NCBI GenBank assembly: GCA_049600855.1
Contig: JBMYQA010000021.1
Span: forward strand, 1 to 37,664
Length of the DNA stretch: 37,664 nt
Source: JBMYQA01 sp049600855
GTDB lineage: Bacteria > Bacteroidota > Bacteroidia > Cytophagales > Flammeovirgaceae
Reading direction: 5' to 3'
Shown here piece after piece: positions 15,886 through 25,540 of this stretch. The notes under the pieces were generated by a model. The model saw only the letters and a program-made list of their open reading frames with translations, had not been told where the DNA came from and did not search any database. Positions within the stretch are counted from its first letter, which is position 1. Each line of letters opens with the position of its first letter. Both the position numbers and the translations under genes were made by a program.

Positions 15886-18750
15886 ATGAAAAAATACTCG
15901 CATCTTACTGGTTTTATTGTTGTTCTTTCATTGTTTTTTACCCAAGCTAATGCACAAGCTCCCCAATTGGCTGATCAAGTACGTGAGTTGATTGTTTTTG
16001 CCCAAAACGAATTGGCGAAAGGTGAGATTTATCGCCCTAAAATACGGCTGAGGCAACGAATGGATAGCTTATACCTCGCATTAGATACAGTGAGCGGTGA
16101 GTACAATAGGGCCACATTGTACAATGATTTAGGTCAGCAATATGTCATTCGTAGGCAATTTGATAGCGTAGGGCATTATGCACACAAAGCAATCGCATTA
16201 TTGGATAGCACTCATTACTTTTCGGTAGTGCAGGTGCAGGTTTTATATTTACTCGGACGCTATGAAAATCACTTAGGAAACAACACCAAGGCTTTAAAGC
16301 ATTTTCACGATGCCGAAGCGATTACCGATAAATTACAAGATATTTTTAATAAACAGCCCTTGGTTATTTCCATTAGCCGCTTGTACAGGCAACAAGGGAA
16401 TTACAAGATGGCGCTGCTGCAATATAAAAAGCTGATTGCTGAAATAGGAAATCAAGCAAAAGTTCATGTATCTCCCACCATTTACTTTAACACCAGTGAT
16501 ACATATCTTTTATTAAATCAGCTAGACTCTGCGATTGAATATGCGCGAAAAGGCTTTGTGGCGGCAAAAAACTTGGGGAGACGTTACAAAATTGCCTACA
16601 ACCTGAATTTGATTGGCTCTTTTTTAACGGAATTGAAGCATTACGAAGAAGCAAAAAACTTTTTATTGGCAACACAACCAATTTGGAGTAAAAGCGATAA
16701 ATATACCACATTAGCAGATTGTTATCACGTACTTACGCTTGTGTCAGATCGTTTAAATGAGCCAGAAATGGAGGTGATTTACGCGGAAAAGGCTTATGAG
16801 TTTGCCCAAAAATCGCACTATCCAGAACGCATATTTCCAAGTGGAAAAAAGCTCGCTGAAACATACAGTAAGTTAGGTTTATACCAACAGGCATTTCTAA
16901 CCTTAAAGAAAAATATAGCCTTAGAGCTGCGTTACAACAACAATAAAAAAAATCAAGAAATGCAGATTGCTGAATTGGAGTTTCGGGATGCAAAGATTGC
17001 GATGGAAAAAAAGGAGAAAGAGCTACAAATTCAGCTGAATAATCAGCAAAACTCCCTGATTTTACTCACGACAGGTTTATCCATCTTTGCGATTACCTTA
17101 GCCATTGTGTTTTTCCGAGAACAAGAGAAAAAGAAGAAACTCAATCAAAAACTATCGAAGCAAAAAATAGAATTAGAAAAGTTGGATCAAGTGAAATCTC
17201 GTTTTTTTGCCAACATATCGCATGAATTGCGTACCCCTTTAACCTTAATTAGCAGTCCATTGCACTATTTGTTGGAACAGGAAAGTACTCATTTGACTCC
17301 TAACGTTGCGGAGCAACTAAAACGCATGCAGCGGAATACCAAACAATTAAATATATTGGTAGATGACATTTTAGATTTATCAAAACTAGAATCAGATAAA
17401 CTGGCATTAAACGAAGAAGAAGTACCAATTCAGCATTTTTTGAGGCGAGTGACTGCTAATTTTAGTTCATTAGCTCAACATCTAGGCATCAATTACCAGC
17501 AAGATTTTGATGCATTGCCAAACACATTTGTTTTATTAGATGCTTCTAAGCTCGAAAAAATCCTAAATAACTTATTATCAAATGCGTTGAAACATACGCC
17601 ATCAGCGCAACAAGTTCGAGTGAGTGGAGGGCAACAAGGAGAACAATTAATTATTCAGGTGCAGGATTCAGGTCAAGGGATTTCCCCAAGTGATTTACCA
17701 CATATTTTTGATCGCTTTTTCCAAAGTAAACAACTCGACCAACCCATACAAGGTGGAACCGGTGTGGGGTTGGCACTAACCAAAGAACTGGTGCAATTAA
17801 TGGGAGGAAAAATTGAGGTAGAAAGTCAGTTAGGTGCAGGAAGTACATTTACAGTAAGCTTACCTTATAAAGTGATTTCATTGATTCATGATGATGCGGA
17901 TGAGTTTACACACCTAGAAGAGGTACAAGGAGTAGCCGCAACTATTCCAGTGTCAGCAGTAGCAAAACAACATCATATCCTTATTGCAGAAGATAATCGG
18001 GATATGCAGCAGTTTATACATAAGCTGCTGAATGAAAAGTACTTTACCCATGTGGCAACAAATGGAAAAGAAGCCCTCCAAATGTTGAAACAGCAAGCTA
18101 TAGATTTAATTGTATCTGATGTGATGATGCCCGAAATGGATGGGTATGCCTTGCTTAAACAGCTTAAAAATGACGATGCATACAGAGGGATTCCTGTGGT
18201 GATGCTCACCGCATTACATCATGAAGCGTATAAAATCTCTGCGTTAACCATAGGCGTTGATGATTACCTCACTAAACCGTTTTCTCCAACGGAGCTTTTT
18301 GCGCGTATTCATAATCTATTGCAACGCACGCTTGCGAAAGCCCAATGGCAAGATGAATTGGATACCGTTGCCACGCATCAGGAATTAACGGCACCTGAAG
18401 AACCTCAAGAAAAACCGAGTATTTCGGAAAGCGATTTAGCCTGGTTACATGAAGTAGAAGCGATCATTCGGAAGGAATTAGAAAATAGTCAGTTTAACCT
18501 TGGTGATTTGGCCGATCATTTTCATTTGGGAGAACGACAATTTCGAAGACGGCTTAAAAAAATCACAGGACTCTCTCCTGTGAAGTATCAACGAGAAGTT
18601 GCGCTACAAACTGCTAGAGGGTTGTTGGAAAAGAATACCTACAAAACCATTCATGCTGTAGCACAGTCAGTTGGTATGAAAAATCCGAGTCGATTTTCTA
18701 AACTGTATTACGAGCGATTTGGGAAAAAGCCTTTGGAGTATCTTAAATAG
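15886..18750 (+). CDS. Hybrid two-component sensor/regulator with TPR sensor and AraC output
   Basis: This is a one-protein signalling system of about 954 aa. The order is a signal peptide (to 'ANAQA'), a periplasmic TPR-type helical region (about 45-365), a coiled coil, one membrane segment (about 389-410), HisKA with the phospho-acceptor in 'SHELRTP' (His446), HATPase_c with N box 'NNLLSNALKHT', 'DSGQGIS' and 'GTGVGLAL', a receiver domain with Asp745 in 'VSDVMMPEMDG' and Lys in 'LTKPF', and a C-terminal AraC-type helix-turn-helix ('LADHFHLGERQFRRRLKKITG ...' to the end). All kinase and receiver residues are present. I start at ATG 15886 because it fits the signal peptide; an upstream in-frame GTG at 15877 adds three residues. 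Classical Bacteroidota hybrid systems use a beta-propeller sensor, so a TPR sensor is a variant. It is divergent from the fibre cluster and is its likely regulator, by inference. Confidence 0.93.
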   Translation: MKKYSHLTGFIVVLSLFFTQANAQAPQLADQVRELIVFAQNELAKGEIYRPKIRLRQRMDSLYLALDTVSGEYNRATLYNDLGQQYVIRRQFDSVGHYAHKAIALLDSTHYFSVVQVQVLYLLGRYENHLGNNTKALKHFHDAEAITDKLQDIFNKQPLVISISRLYRQQGNYKMALLQYKKLIAEIGNQAKVHVSPTIYFNTSDTYLLLNQLDSAIEYARKGFVAAKNLGRRYKIAYNLNLIGSFLTELKHYEEAKNFLLATQPIWSKSDKYTTLADCYHVLTLVSDRLNEPEMEVIYAEKAYEFAQKSHYPERIFPSGKKLAETYSKLGLYQQAFLTLKKNIALELRYNNNKKNQEMQIAELEFRDAKIAMEKKEKELQIQLNNQQNSLILLTTGLSIFAITLAIVFFREQEKKKKLNQKLSKQKIELEKLDQVKSRFFANISHELRTPLTLISSPLHYLLEQESTHLTPNVAEQLKRMQRNTKQLNILVDDILDLSKLESDKLALNEEEVPIQHFLRRVTANFSSLAQHLGINYQQDFDALPNTFVLLDASKLEKILNNLLSNALKHTPSAQQVRVSGGQQGEQLIIQVQDSGQGISPSDLPHIFDRFFQSKQLDQPIQGGTGVGLALTKELVQLMGGKIEVESQLGAGSTFTVSLPYKVISLIHDDADEFTHLEEVQGVAATIPVSAVAKQHHILIAEDNRDMQQFIHKLLNEKYFTHVATNGKEALQMLKQQAIDLIVSDVMMPEMDGYALLKQLKNDDAYRGIPVVMLTALHHEAYKISALTIGVDDYLTKPFSPTELFARIHNLLQRTLAKAQWQDELDTVATHQELTAPEEPQEKPSISESDLAWLHEVEAIIRKELENSQFNLGDLADHFHLGERQFRRRLKKITGLSPVKYQREVALQTARGLLEKNTYKTIHAVAQSVGMKNPSRFSKLYYERFGKKPLEYLK

Positions 18751-19098
18751 TAGTTGAGAATGAAGGGGTAGATATTGTTCCGCATAGGGTTGATTGTATA
18801 TGCCAAATTAGAGGATTAACACGGTGTTGTGGATGAATTAAGCCTCCGAAAGTTGTTACTCAGGAGATATAGTATTAATATTGCACTCAAAATAATTCAA
18901 CTGTATATCTAATAAATCCTATTTTATTTCGTATTTAGGAATAGGTGGGATAAGTAAACTTAGGGGAAGAAGATGTGATGCTACTCCAATTCATAGTTGA
19001 ATTATTCACATAGATAGAAGCACCAACTATCCATATTTTTCATAGAACGATCTAGCTAATTTTTAGCGAGCGCTTACTGTATTACCAAAAAGACAACC
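18751..19098. other. Intergenic region, nothing recognised
   Basis: These are 348 nt between the hybrid sensor gene and the lipoprotein operon. I see no open frame, no strong hairpin with a T-run and no clear promoter consensus. It should contain the promoter of the downstream three-gene operon. Confidence 0.5.
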
Positions 19099-20778
19099 AT
19101 GTTGGCGGACACACAAAAAAATGCAAGATGGCTACCATTATGCATCTATTTAATGGTTATAATCTCTTCTTGCGTTCCTCAAGAAACCGACTTCTTATCT
19201 CCAGTTCCAATTGCAATAGATGGCTCAGAGGTAACCTATACTTCCTTTGTCGCAAATTGGGAATCTGCTTTAGGAGTAGATGCTTATGTATTGGAAGTTG
19301 CCACTGATGCTAATTTTAATAATAAACTTCCTGCCTTTCCGATTGAAGTAACCAGTACATTTAAGGCCATTGAAGGCTTAGAGGATGGAAAAACGTATTT
19401 TTTTAGGGTTCGTGCGATTTTTAATGGTGCGAACACTGATTATTCAAATACCGTTGAAGTGGCTACCCTCTCATACAATGCCCTGTTTCCTCAAAACTTG
19501 AGACTCATTGAAAATGGCGTTACTGAATTTCGCGTTCAGTGGGATTCCATCATAGAAGCAGAGGGGTATATCATTAACTTGGCGCTTGATGAGGCATTTA
19601 CAAACCCAATTCCCAATTATTATCAATTAGATGTGGGTACTGATCTGGAAATCACCTTTTCCGATTTGTTACCCGATGAAGCCTACTACTGCAAAGTGCA
19701 ATCGTACACCTATCGTACAGGCACACCAGAAAAGCTCATCTCTGGCGATTCTGAAATATTAATGGTCACTACTCAAAAGGTTCCCGCGCCAATGGTGAAG
19801 GAAGCAGACCCCATCACGCCAATTCGATTTACAGCTCATTGGGAAGCGGTAGAAAATGCAGATCGCTATTTAATTGATGTGTCGGAAGATGAAACATTTA
19901 GTACATTTTTACCAGATTATGAGGGAAAAGCGGTGTTAGACACCTTTGAGCAGTTAACAGGCCTCGATTACACCAAAGATTATTACTACCGAGTTCGTGT
20001 CCGTGTAAAAGATAAATTGTCCGATTATTCGGAAACGCAAGCTGTCCTTTCTAGCATAAATACAGCTACGTGTAAGCTGGATAAAGTGTATTTTAATTCC
20101 TCTAATCCAAGCACCTTTACTTACGATGAGTTAGATCGACTTTCAGCCATGCGAGCAGTAAGTCGGTATAACGAGATTCGAAATTACGAATTTATTTATG
20201 AAGGAGCGGACTCCAATATTCGAGAAGCATATGTATCAGATAATTGGGGGAGTCCAACAGACACCATTACGTTTTTCTACAATACCGATGGCAGTTTAGA
20301 TTCCTTGTTTATTAAGAATTTAACGAGAAGTTACAACTATGAGGTGAAATTCTCTTATGATGCATTGGGCAAGCTGATTAAATACGAGTCTGATATTTTT
20401 GTAACGGGTAATCCATCGCGTTTTTTCTTTGCGTCACATGATTATACGCATGATGAAAATGGCGAAATAAAAACCATCACAGGGCGCGAATTTGTGTTGA
20501 ATCAAGGGAGTTATCGAGATATTAATTGGGAAATACGTTACGATGAAAAACTAAATCCTTTTGTGTTACTCCCGCAATCGATTGCGTCCTTTGTTCCTTT
20601 TACGTTAAATCACGATCGAAATACAACGTATATCCCCTTTTTCCCAACCAGAAACTTTAGCTTTGTAGACTTTGGATCTTCTACTGAAATTGTTGCCTAC
20701 GATTATAATTCCCAAGACATGGTTGACAAACAATTGGGATTTTTTGATATGATTTATGAATATGTAGGCTGCGATTAA
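19099..20778 (+). CDS. Lipoprotein with three fibronectin type III domains and YD-like repeats
   Basis: This is a 559-aa surface or periplasmic lipoprotein. The N-terminal hydrophobic segment ends in a lipobox (LMVIISSC, Cys25). Three fnIII domains follow at about 35-125, 127-229 and 230-321, recognisable from 'FVANWESALGVDAYVLEV', 'FRVQWDSIIEAEGYIINL' and 'FTAHWEAVENADRYLIDV', each followed by a 'Y(F/Y)xRVR'-like strand. Residues 325-559 contain four RHS/YD-like strands ('FTYDELDRLSAM', 'FFYNTDGSLDSL', 'FSYDALGKLIKY', 'YTHDENGEIKTI'), as in many Bacteroidota cell-surface lipoproteins. The stop is 5 nt before the TonB-receptor start, so the two are almost certainly co-transcribed. By analogy with SusD-like partners it may cap or assist the receptor, but it is not a SusD homologue and its ligand is unknown. 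Confidence 0.9.
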   Translation: MLADTQKNARWLPLCIYLMVIISSCVPQETDFLSPVPIAIDGSEVTYTSFVANWESALGVDAYVLEVATDANFNNKLPAFPIEVTSTFKAIEGLEDGKTYFFRVRAIFNGANTDYSNTVEVATLSYNALFPQNLRLIENGVTEFRVQWDSIIEAEGYIINLALDEAFTNPIPNYYQLDVGTDLEITFSDLLPDEAYYCKVQSYTYRTGTPEKLISGDSEILMVTTQKVPAPMVKEADPITPIRFTAHWEAVENADRYLIDVSEDETFSTFLPDYEGKAVLDTFEQLTGLDYTKDYYYRVRVRVKDKLSDYSETQAVLSSINTATCKLDKVYFNSSNPSTFTYDELDRLSAMRAVSRYNEIRNYEFIYEGADSNIREAYVSDNWGSPTDTITFFYNTDGSLDSLFIKNLTRSYNYEVKFSYDALGKLIKYESDIFVTGNPSRFFFASHDYTHDENGEIKTITGREFVLNQGSYRDINWEIRYDEKLNPFVLLPQSIASFVPFTLNHDRNTTYIPFFPTRNFSFVDFGSSTEIVAYDYNSQDMVDKQLGFFDMIYEYVGCD

Positions 20779-20783
20779 CCATC

Positions 20784-22877
20784 ATGAAAAAAACGAAAAA
20801 TACGATATTGAAAACCCTCTATTTAGGGTATGGGCTGTTGTTATTTTGTATTCCATGGCAAACTGATGGGCAAAATCCTACGGAGCACAATGAAAAGGTA
20901 GTGTATTCGCTAGATGTGGTGAATGATTTATTAGATACCCAGCAAGTAGAGGATGCGAAAACCATTATCAGCAAAACGTTTGATGAAGGTACAAGACCTG
21001 AAGAGAGTATTTTTTCCACACATGTACTCACCAAACGAGAAATTAGCGGTTTTGGCGCAACGAGTATTCCCGAAGCATTAAAATTGGTTCCTGGCGTATT
21101 AGTGAAACAGCTTTCCGTTGGGGTGTACGAAGTGCATTTACAGGCCGATAATGGGGTGTATGGTTTGGGAAATCCCATGCGTACACAAAATGCTCCTTTT
21201 TTGTTAATGGTAGATTTTGAACCGGTTGATTTAGCATATAATCACCAAATCGCTTGGGAAAGTGTGCCAATCAGTATGGCAGAAATTGCTCAAATTGAGG
21301 TCATTAAGGCAGGACAGCCCGTATGGTTTGGGGCACATGCCGTTTCAGGAGTCATACACATCATCAGAGATACCGATGAATGGCGCAACATTACCATTCG
21401 GATGGGCACACAACGTAATTTCCACACCGATCTGAAATTGCCCATTCATTCAACCGACCAACTTAAGGTGACATTGGGCGGACATTTTAATTATGCGGAC
21501 AAATCGGAAAATCAGTTGTTTGTGTGGAATGAAAATCGGTATGTTGATGCTGATTCTGCCTTACTTTATCAGCCCAATGCCGAATTAACTAACTTGTTTT
21601 CACAACAATCATTCAGGCGCTTTGGAGGAAATCTCAAGTTTGAATATACGCCTAGTAAAGAGGTGTCGTTGCACGTAAATACTGGCGTAAACTTTTCCGA
21701 AGCGAACCTTCCTTGGTTATTCATCGATCAATTGGCAGAAACTAGGCGAAGTAGTAATCGCTATGCAGGCAATGTAATAGGCAATTACAAAGGCTTGCAA
21801 TTTCAGGCGGTTTATCGGGCAGAAGCGATAGATTTTGCGGAAGGATATAGCGGCTATGCATTTAATACTACCATGCTCCTGTCGAAGCTGAATTATACAT
21901 TAAAATTCAGTGATGACTTTTTTATACGACCAAACTTATCGTTCAGAAGCGATCGCTATCAAAATAAGGAGGGAGATGAGGTAGATATCAATTATGGTTT
22001 GCCTTTTGATCGTGCGGAAACACGTCAGGCATTAGGTGGTGGGTTAGCCATGAATCTTAAATTGAATGATGCATTCAAGTTATTAGCTGGCGTAAGTGCC
22101 GAAAGTGTAAATCTGTCGGAACGCATGTTGTTTGGGGGACAGTTGGCGGCTATGCTCAACCTCAGTGAAACACAGCAGTTACGAGCTGCTGTGGCCAGAA
22201 GTACCGCACAACCAACACTTGAATGGTGGACGGTAAATCGGAGTTTTAGGAATCAATTGGGCGTACAAACGCGATTTCAAGCAAACATGGACTTAGAACC
22301 AGTGGTTACCGATAAGGTAGATATTGCTTTCGAAACACCGCTCTTCAAGCTGTTAACGTTTAAAGCAGAAGGGTTTTACGCAAGCACGAGTAATCCAATT
22401 GTTCAGCAATATTCGAGCACGAGTGGACAACAATTGTTTCAAATGAATACGGTTGATGGACGATTGAATCAATATGGTGTAACGCTTTCTTCAAGTATAG
22501 GAACTGATAACTTTACCCTTTTTACTCATGCAACTTGGGTAAATACCCAACTCACACAAGACTTAGCCGATGAAGTTGTCGCATCATACACACCGCAATG
22601 GTATGGAGGCGTAAGTATGTTTTCAAACTTTTTTTCTGATCGGCTACAGGTGGCAGGAAGTGCCTATTTTGGGATGAGAAATGAAAATGATATTCCCAAC
22701 TGGAATGAAAATATGCAAATTGGCTCAATTTTTAGTTTAAGAGGAAGTTATAAAATATGGCAAGAAAGTACCTTATTTGTGGAAGTAAAAGAATTGGCCC
22801 TTGAGGAAAATATTCAACACCCTTTTGCAAGTACTATTCCCAATCGGTTTTTAATTGGTGGATCATTATTGTTTTGA
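20784..22877 (+). CDS. TonB-dependent outer-membrane receptor
   Basis: This is a 697-aa receptor. Signal peptide (hydrophobic LYLGYGLLLFCIPW, cut near 'DGQN'), then a short N-terminal segment and a plug domain: 'SIPEALKLVPGVLVKQLS', 'PFLLMVDFEPVD', 'IAQIEVIKAGQPVWFGAHAV' and 'SGVIHIIRDTDEW'. The rest is a beta-barrel rich in alternating strands, ending in the aromatic C-terminus 'FLIGGSLLF' expected of outer-membrane proteins. There is no carboxypeptidase-like N-terminal extension, so it is the smaller, non-SusC type nearer to siderophore or vitamin receptors. The substrate cannot be read from sequence. The plug has the unusual 'VIKAGQPVWFGAHAVSGVI' in place of the usual 'EVxRGPxSxLYGxxAxxGVI'. 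It follows the lipoprotein gene by 5 nt, and the next gene starts 11 nt after its stop. Confidence 0.9.
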   Translation: MKKTKNTILKTLYLGYGLLLFCIPWQTDGQNPTEHNEKVVYSLDVVNDLLDTQQVEDAKTIISKTFDEGTRPEESIFSTHVLTKREISGFGATSIPEALKLVPGVLVKQLSVGVYEVHLQADNGVYGLGNPMRTQNAPFLLMVDFEPVDLAYNHQIAWESVPISMAEIAQIEVIKAGQPVWFGAHAVSGVIHIIRDTDEWRNITIRMGTQRNFHTDLKLPIHSTDQLKVTLGGHFNYADKSENQLFVWNENRYVDADSALLYQPNAELTNLFSQQSFRRFGGNLKFEYTPSKEVSLHVNTGVNFSEANLPWLFIDQLAETRRSSNRYAGNVIGNYKGLQFQAVYRAEAIDFAEGYSGYAFNTTMLLSKLNYTLKFSDDFFIRPNLSFRSDRYQNKEGDEVDINYGLPFDRAETRQALGGGLAMNLKLNDAFKLLAGVSAESVNLSERMLFGGQLAAMLNLSETQQLRAAVARSTAQPTLEWWTVNRSFRNQLGVQTRFQANMDLEPVVTDKVDIAFETPLFKLLTFKAEGFYASTSNPIVQQYSSTSGQQLFQMNTVDGRLNQYGVTLSSSIGTDNFTLFTHATWVNTQLTQDLADEVVASYTPQWYGGVSMFSNFFSDRLQVAGSAYFGMRNENDIPNWNENMQIGSIFSLRGSYKIWQESTLFVEVKELALEENIQHPFASTIPNRFLIGGSLLF

Positions 22878-22888
22878 TAGACAGTATC

Positions 22889-25540
22889 ATGCGTTATTGG
22901 ACAAGTATCATAGAGAAATTCAGGAGGTGTCAAGTTGTAGTTGGCTTGATGATCCTATTGAGCTGTCCGATGAGTTTATTGGCGAGGCAGTCTAAAATTG
23001 ATACCATTCAAATCAAATCACTCAATCACCAAAGTGGACTCCTACTTACAAAAGGGGCTTACACAGAAGCAGAAAAATCAGCTTTAGAAGCTTATAACTT
23101 TTCCGATTACATCAATTATCCCATTGGTAAATCTACGGCTTCTCTTCATCTTGCAAAGGTATTTCGGCATCAAAAACAATATGCTGACGGCTTAAAGCAC
23201 GGCATTTATGCGGTAGACTTGTTTAAACGCTTAAATAAACCCGCTTTAGCGGCAGATGCTCATGATCAAGTAGCTTATTTGTATGAGGAAATGGAAATTT
23301 ATACGAAAGCCATTGAGCATTTCAAAGCATCATTAGCACTTAAAGAACAACTCGGTCATACCAAGCAAGCACTCATGTTGCGGCAGCATATCGCATTGTG
23401 TTACGAGATTACAGAAAACGATATAGAAGCCATTCGTAACTATGAATTGGCATTGCAACAATATCAACGTCAAGCCCCATCCTCAAGCCAAGTGAAGCAG
23501 GTGCTTTTGCGTTTGGCTTACCTCACCGAACAACAGCAAGATTGGGCAAAAGCTTCTGCGTTTAATAGTCAATTATTGGCTATTTATGAAGCAGAACAAG
23601 ATCTGGAAGGGCGGATTCTAACCTTGAATAACATCGGAGTGATTGAGCGAAAAGGCAAGCATTTAAAAGAGGCGGAAGCGTATTTTGCACAAGCACAGGC
23701 AATAACGGATAGTTTGGAAGGGAAGCTAGATCACGAATCCATGATCACTATTTTAATTAATACTTCCGTGATTTCCGCCAATTTGAATGCCTATACACAA
23801 AGCCGAAAGTTATTAAATCGAGCGTTAGTCTATGCACAAGCACACGGCAATCAACAACAGGAAGCTAACATTTATAACCATTTGTCTGGAAATTATTATT
23901 TATCTGGAATTAATGCGTTGGCAAAGGATTATGTCAATAAAGCCATCAGTTTGGGCAAGTCAATTGATGCTCCTGACGTATTGGAAGAAAGCTATTACCT
24001 GATGTATTTGTTAGGCATGAAAGAAAATAAAGAAGAAGTTGCCGAAAAATACAAAGCGCTGTACGAGCAATTAAATAAAGAAGGCATCGCTAAGCGAAAT
24101 GAATATCGGCAAGATTTACTCACGAAAGAGTTGGAGGCCAACAAGCAAGAAGCCAATATTCGCGGACTCATTGCCCTACAAGAAGAGCAGGCTAGAAGTT
24201 TAAGGCAAATATCCTTAGATAACGAACGTAGAAAAAAAGACCTTGAAATTAAGGAAAAAGAGTTGGCCTTATTAAAATCTGATCAGGATTTACAAAACGC
24301 TGCCTTAAGAAATCAAAAACTCGAACAAGAGCGCATTAAACAGCGATTAGCTTTAGCGGAAGAAGAAGCGCGAACATCGGCACAACGGCAGAAAATTGAA
24401 CTGCTTCAAAAAGATAAGGAACTTCAAGAATTGCAAAAGCTCGAACAAGAGAAAGAACTCGCACTATTAAATGCAAAACGAAAAAGTGACCTCGAAACAA
24501 TTGAGCGGCAAAAGCAATTTAATTTAGGAGTAACCATTATTCTTGGCTTATCGGGTATCCTTTTATTTGTGTTAGCCCTTGCCTATTTCTTCAAAAGAAG
24601 GGCAAATAAGCAAATTCGGAGGCAAAACGAGATCATTGAGGAAACCAATCTTGAACTGACACAAAAATCAGAAGAAGTATTGGTCCAAAATCAGGCATTA
24701 AAGCAGCAAAGTGAAGAAATTCTAGCACAACGCGATCAAATTAAGCTTCAAAAAGAAAAGATAGAAGAAAGTAATACGCATATTAAACAAAGTATTTACG
24801 CTGCTGAAATTATTCAAACAGCCATTTTACCCACAACTACAGAGTTAGGTGGACTGTTCAGTGATTACTTCATTATTTACCGCCCCAAAGACATTGTCTC
24901 AGGTGATTTCTACTGGACTTACCAAACCGAAAAATACAAGTTTATAGTCATTGCCGATTGTACAGGACATGGTGTACCTGGCGCATTTACCTGTATGATT
25001 GGGCATGCACAGTTAAATGATATCGTTGCAATTCGGAAGTTTTATGATCCTGCAGCGATATTGGAAGAGTTACACCTGCAAATCAATAGAATGCTCAAGC
25101 AGGAAGATAAAAATTTGCATACGGGAATGGATATCGCTTTAATTCGGCTAGAACAAAAGGAAGAAGGGGCAGAATTAACCTTTGCAGGCGCAAAGCGCAA
25201 CCTCTATTATGGACTTCCTGAAATGAACTGTTTACAAACCTTAGCCGGAAATAGACGAAGCATTGGCGGGTCGAGTAGTAAAAAATTAGAAAAACCATTT
25301 CAAAATAACGTAGTGCAGTTACCTGAAGGAAGCATATTTTATGCCTTTACAGATGGCTATGCCGATCAAAATAACGAGAAAGGCAAAAAGATTGGGACAA
25401 AGTATTTAGTGAAATACTTGGAAGACCTATCCGATCAAGACTTTGCCGCTCAACAAGTAGTTATTGAGAAAATACTCGATAAACACATGTCAGGTGTACA
25501 ACAACGCGATGATATTTTGGTTGCAGGCCTTAAGATTTAA
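22889..25540 (+). CDS. TPR / coiled-coil / membrane-anchored SpoIIE-type PP2C phosphatase
   Basis: This is a signalling phosphatase of about 883 aa. An N-terminal hydrophobic signal ('VVVGLMILLSCPMSLLARQ') is followed by periplasmic TPR-like repeats (about 35-400), a long Lys/Glu/Gln coiled coil (about 405-535), one membrane span (about 544-567, 'LGVTIILGLSGILLFVLALA'), a second coiled coil, and a cytoplasmic SpoIIE/PP2C domain (about 660-883). Metal-binding motifs are intact: 'GDFYW', 'DCTGHGVPG' (Asp690), 'FTDGYADQ' (Asp822) and 'RDDIL' (Asp874/875). Such phosphatases typically dephosphorylate anti-sigma-antagonist type proteins. No such partner is encoded in the window. I start at ATG 22889, 11 nt after the receptor stop; a TTG at 22874 would overlap that stop. 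Linking a periplasmic TPR sensor to a TonB receptor operon suggests uptake sensing, by inference. Confidence 0.9.
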   Translation: MRYWTSIIEKFRRCQVVVGLMILLSCPMSLLARQSKIDTIQIKSLNHQSGLLLTKGAYTEAEKSALEAYNFSDYINYPIGKSTASLHLAKVFRHQKQYADGLKHGIYAVDLFKRLNKPALAADAHDQVAYLYEEMEIYTKAIEHFKASLALKEQLGHTKQALMLRQHIALCYEITENDIEAIRNYELALQQYQRQAPSSSQVKQVLLRLAYLTEQQQDWAKASAFNSQLLAIYEAEQDLEGRILTLNNIGVIERKGKHLKEAEAYFAQAQAITDSLEGKLDHESMITILINTSVISANLNAYTQSRKLLNRALVYAQAHGNQQQEANIYNHLSGNYYLSGINALAKDYVNKAISLGKSIDAPDVLEESYYLMYLLGMKENKEEVAEKYKALYEQLNKEGIAKRNEYRQDLLTKELEANKQEANIRGLIALQEEQARSLRQISLDNERRKKDLEIKEKELALLKSDQDLQNAALRNQKLEQERIKQRLALAEEEARTSAQRQKIELLQKDKELQELQKLEQEKELALLNAKRKSDLETIERQKQFNLGVTIILGLSGILLFVLALAYFFKRRANKQIRRQNEIIEETNLELTQKSEEVLVQNQALKQQSEEILAQRDQIKLQKEKIEESNTHIKQSIYAAEIIQTAILPTTTELGGLFSDYFIIYRPKDIVSGDFYWTYQTEKYKFIVIADCTGHGVPGAFTCMIGHAQLNDIVAIRKFYDPAAILEELHLQINRMLKQEDKNLHTGMDIALIRLEQKEEGAELTFAGAKRNLYYGLPEMNCLQTLAGNRRSIGGSSSKKLEKPFQNNVVQLPEGSIFYAFTDGYADQNNEKGKKIGTKYLVKYLEDLSDQDFAAQQVVIEKILDKHMSGVQQRDDILVAGLKI

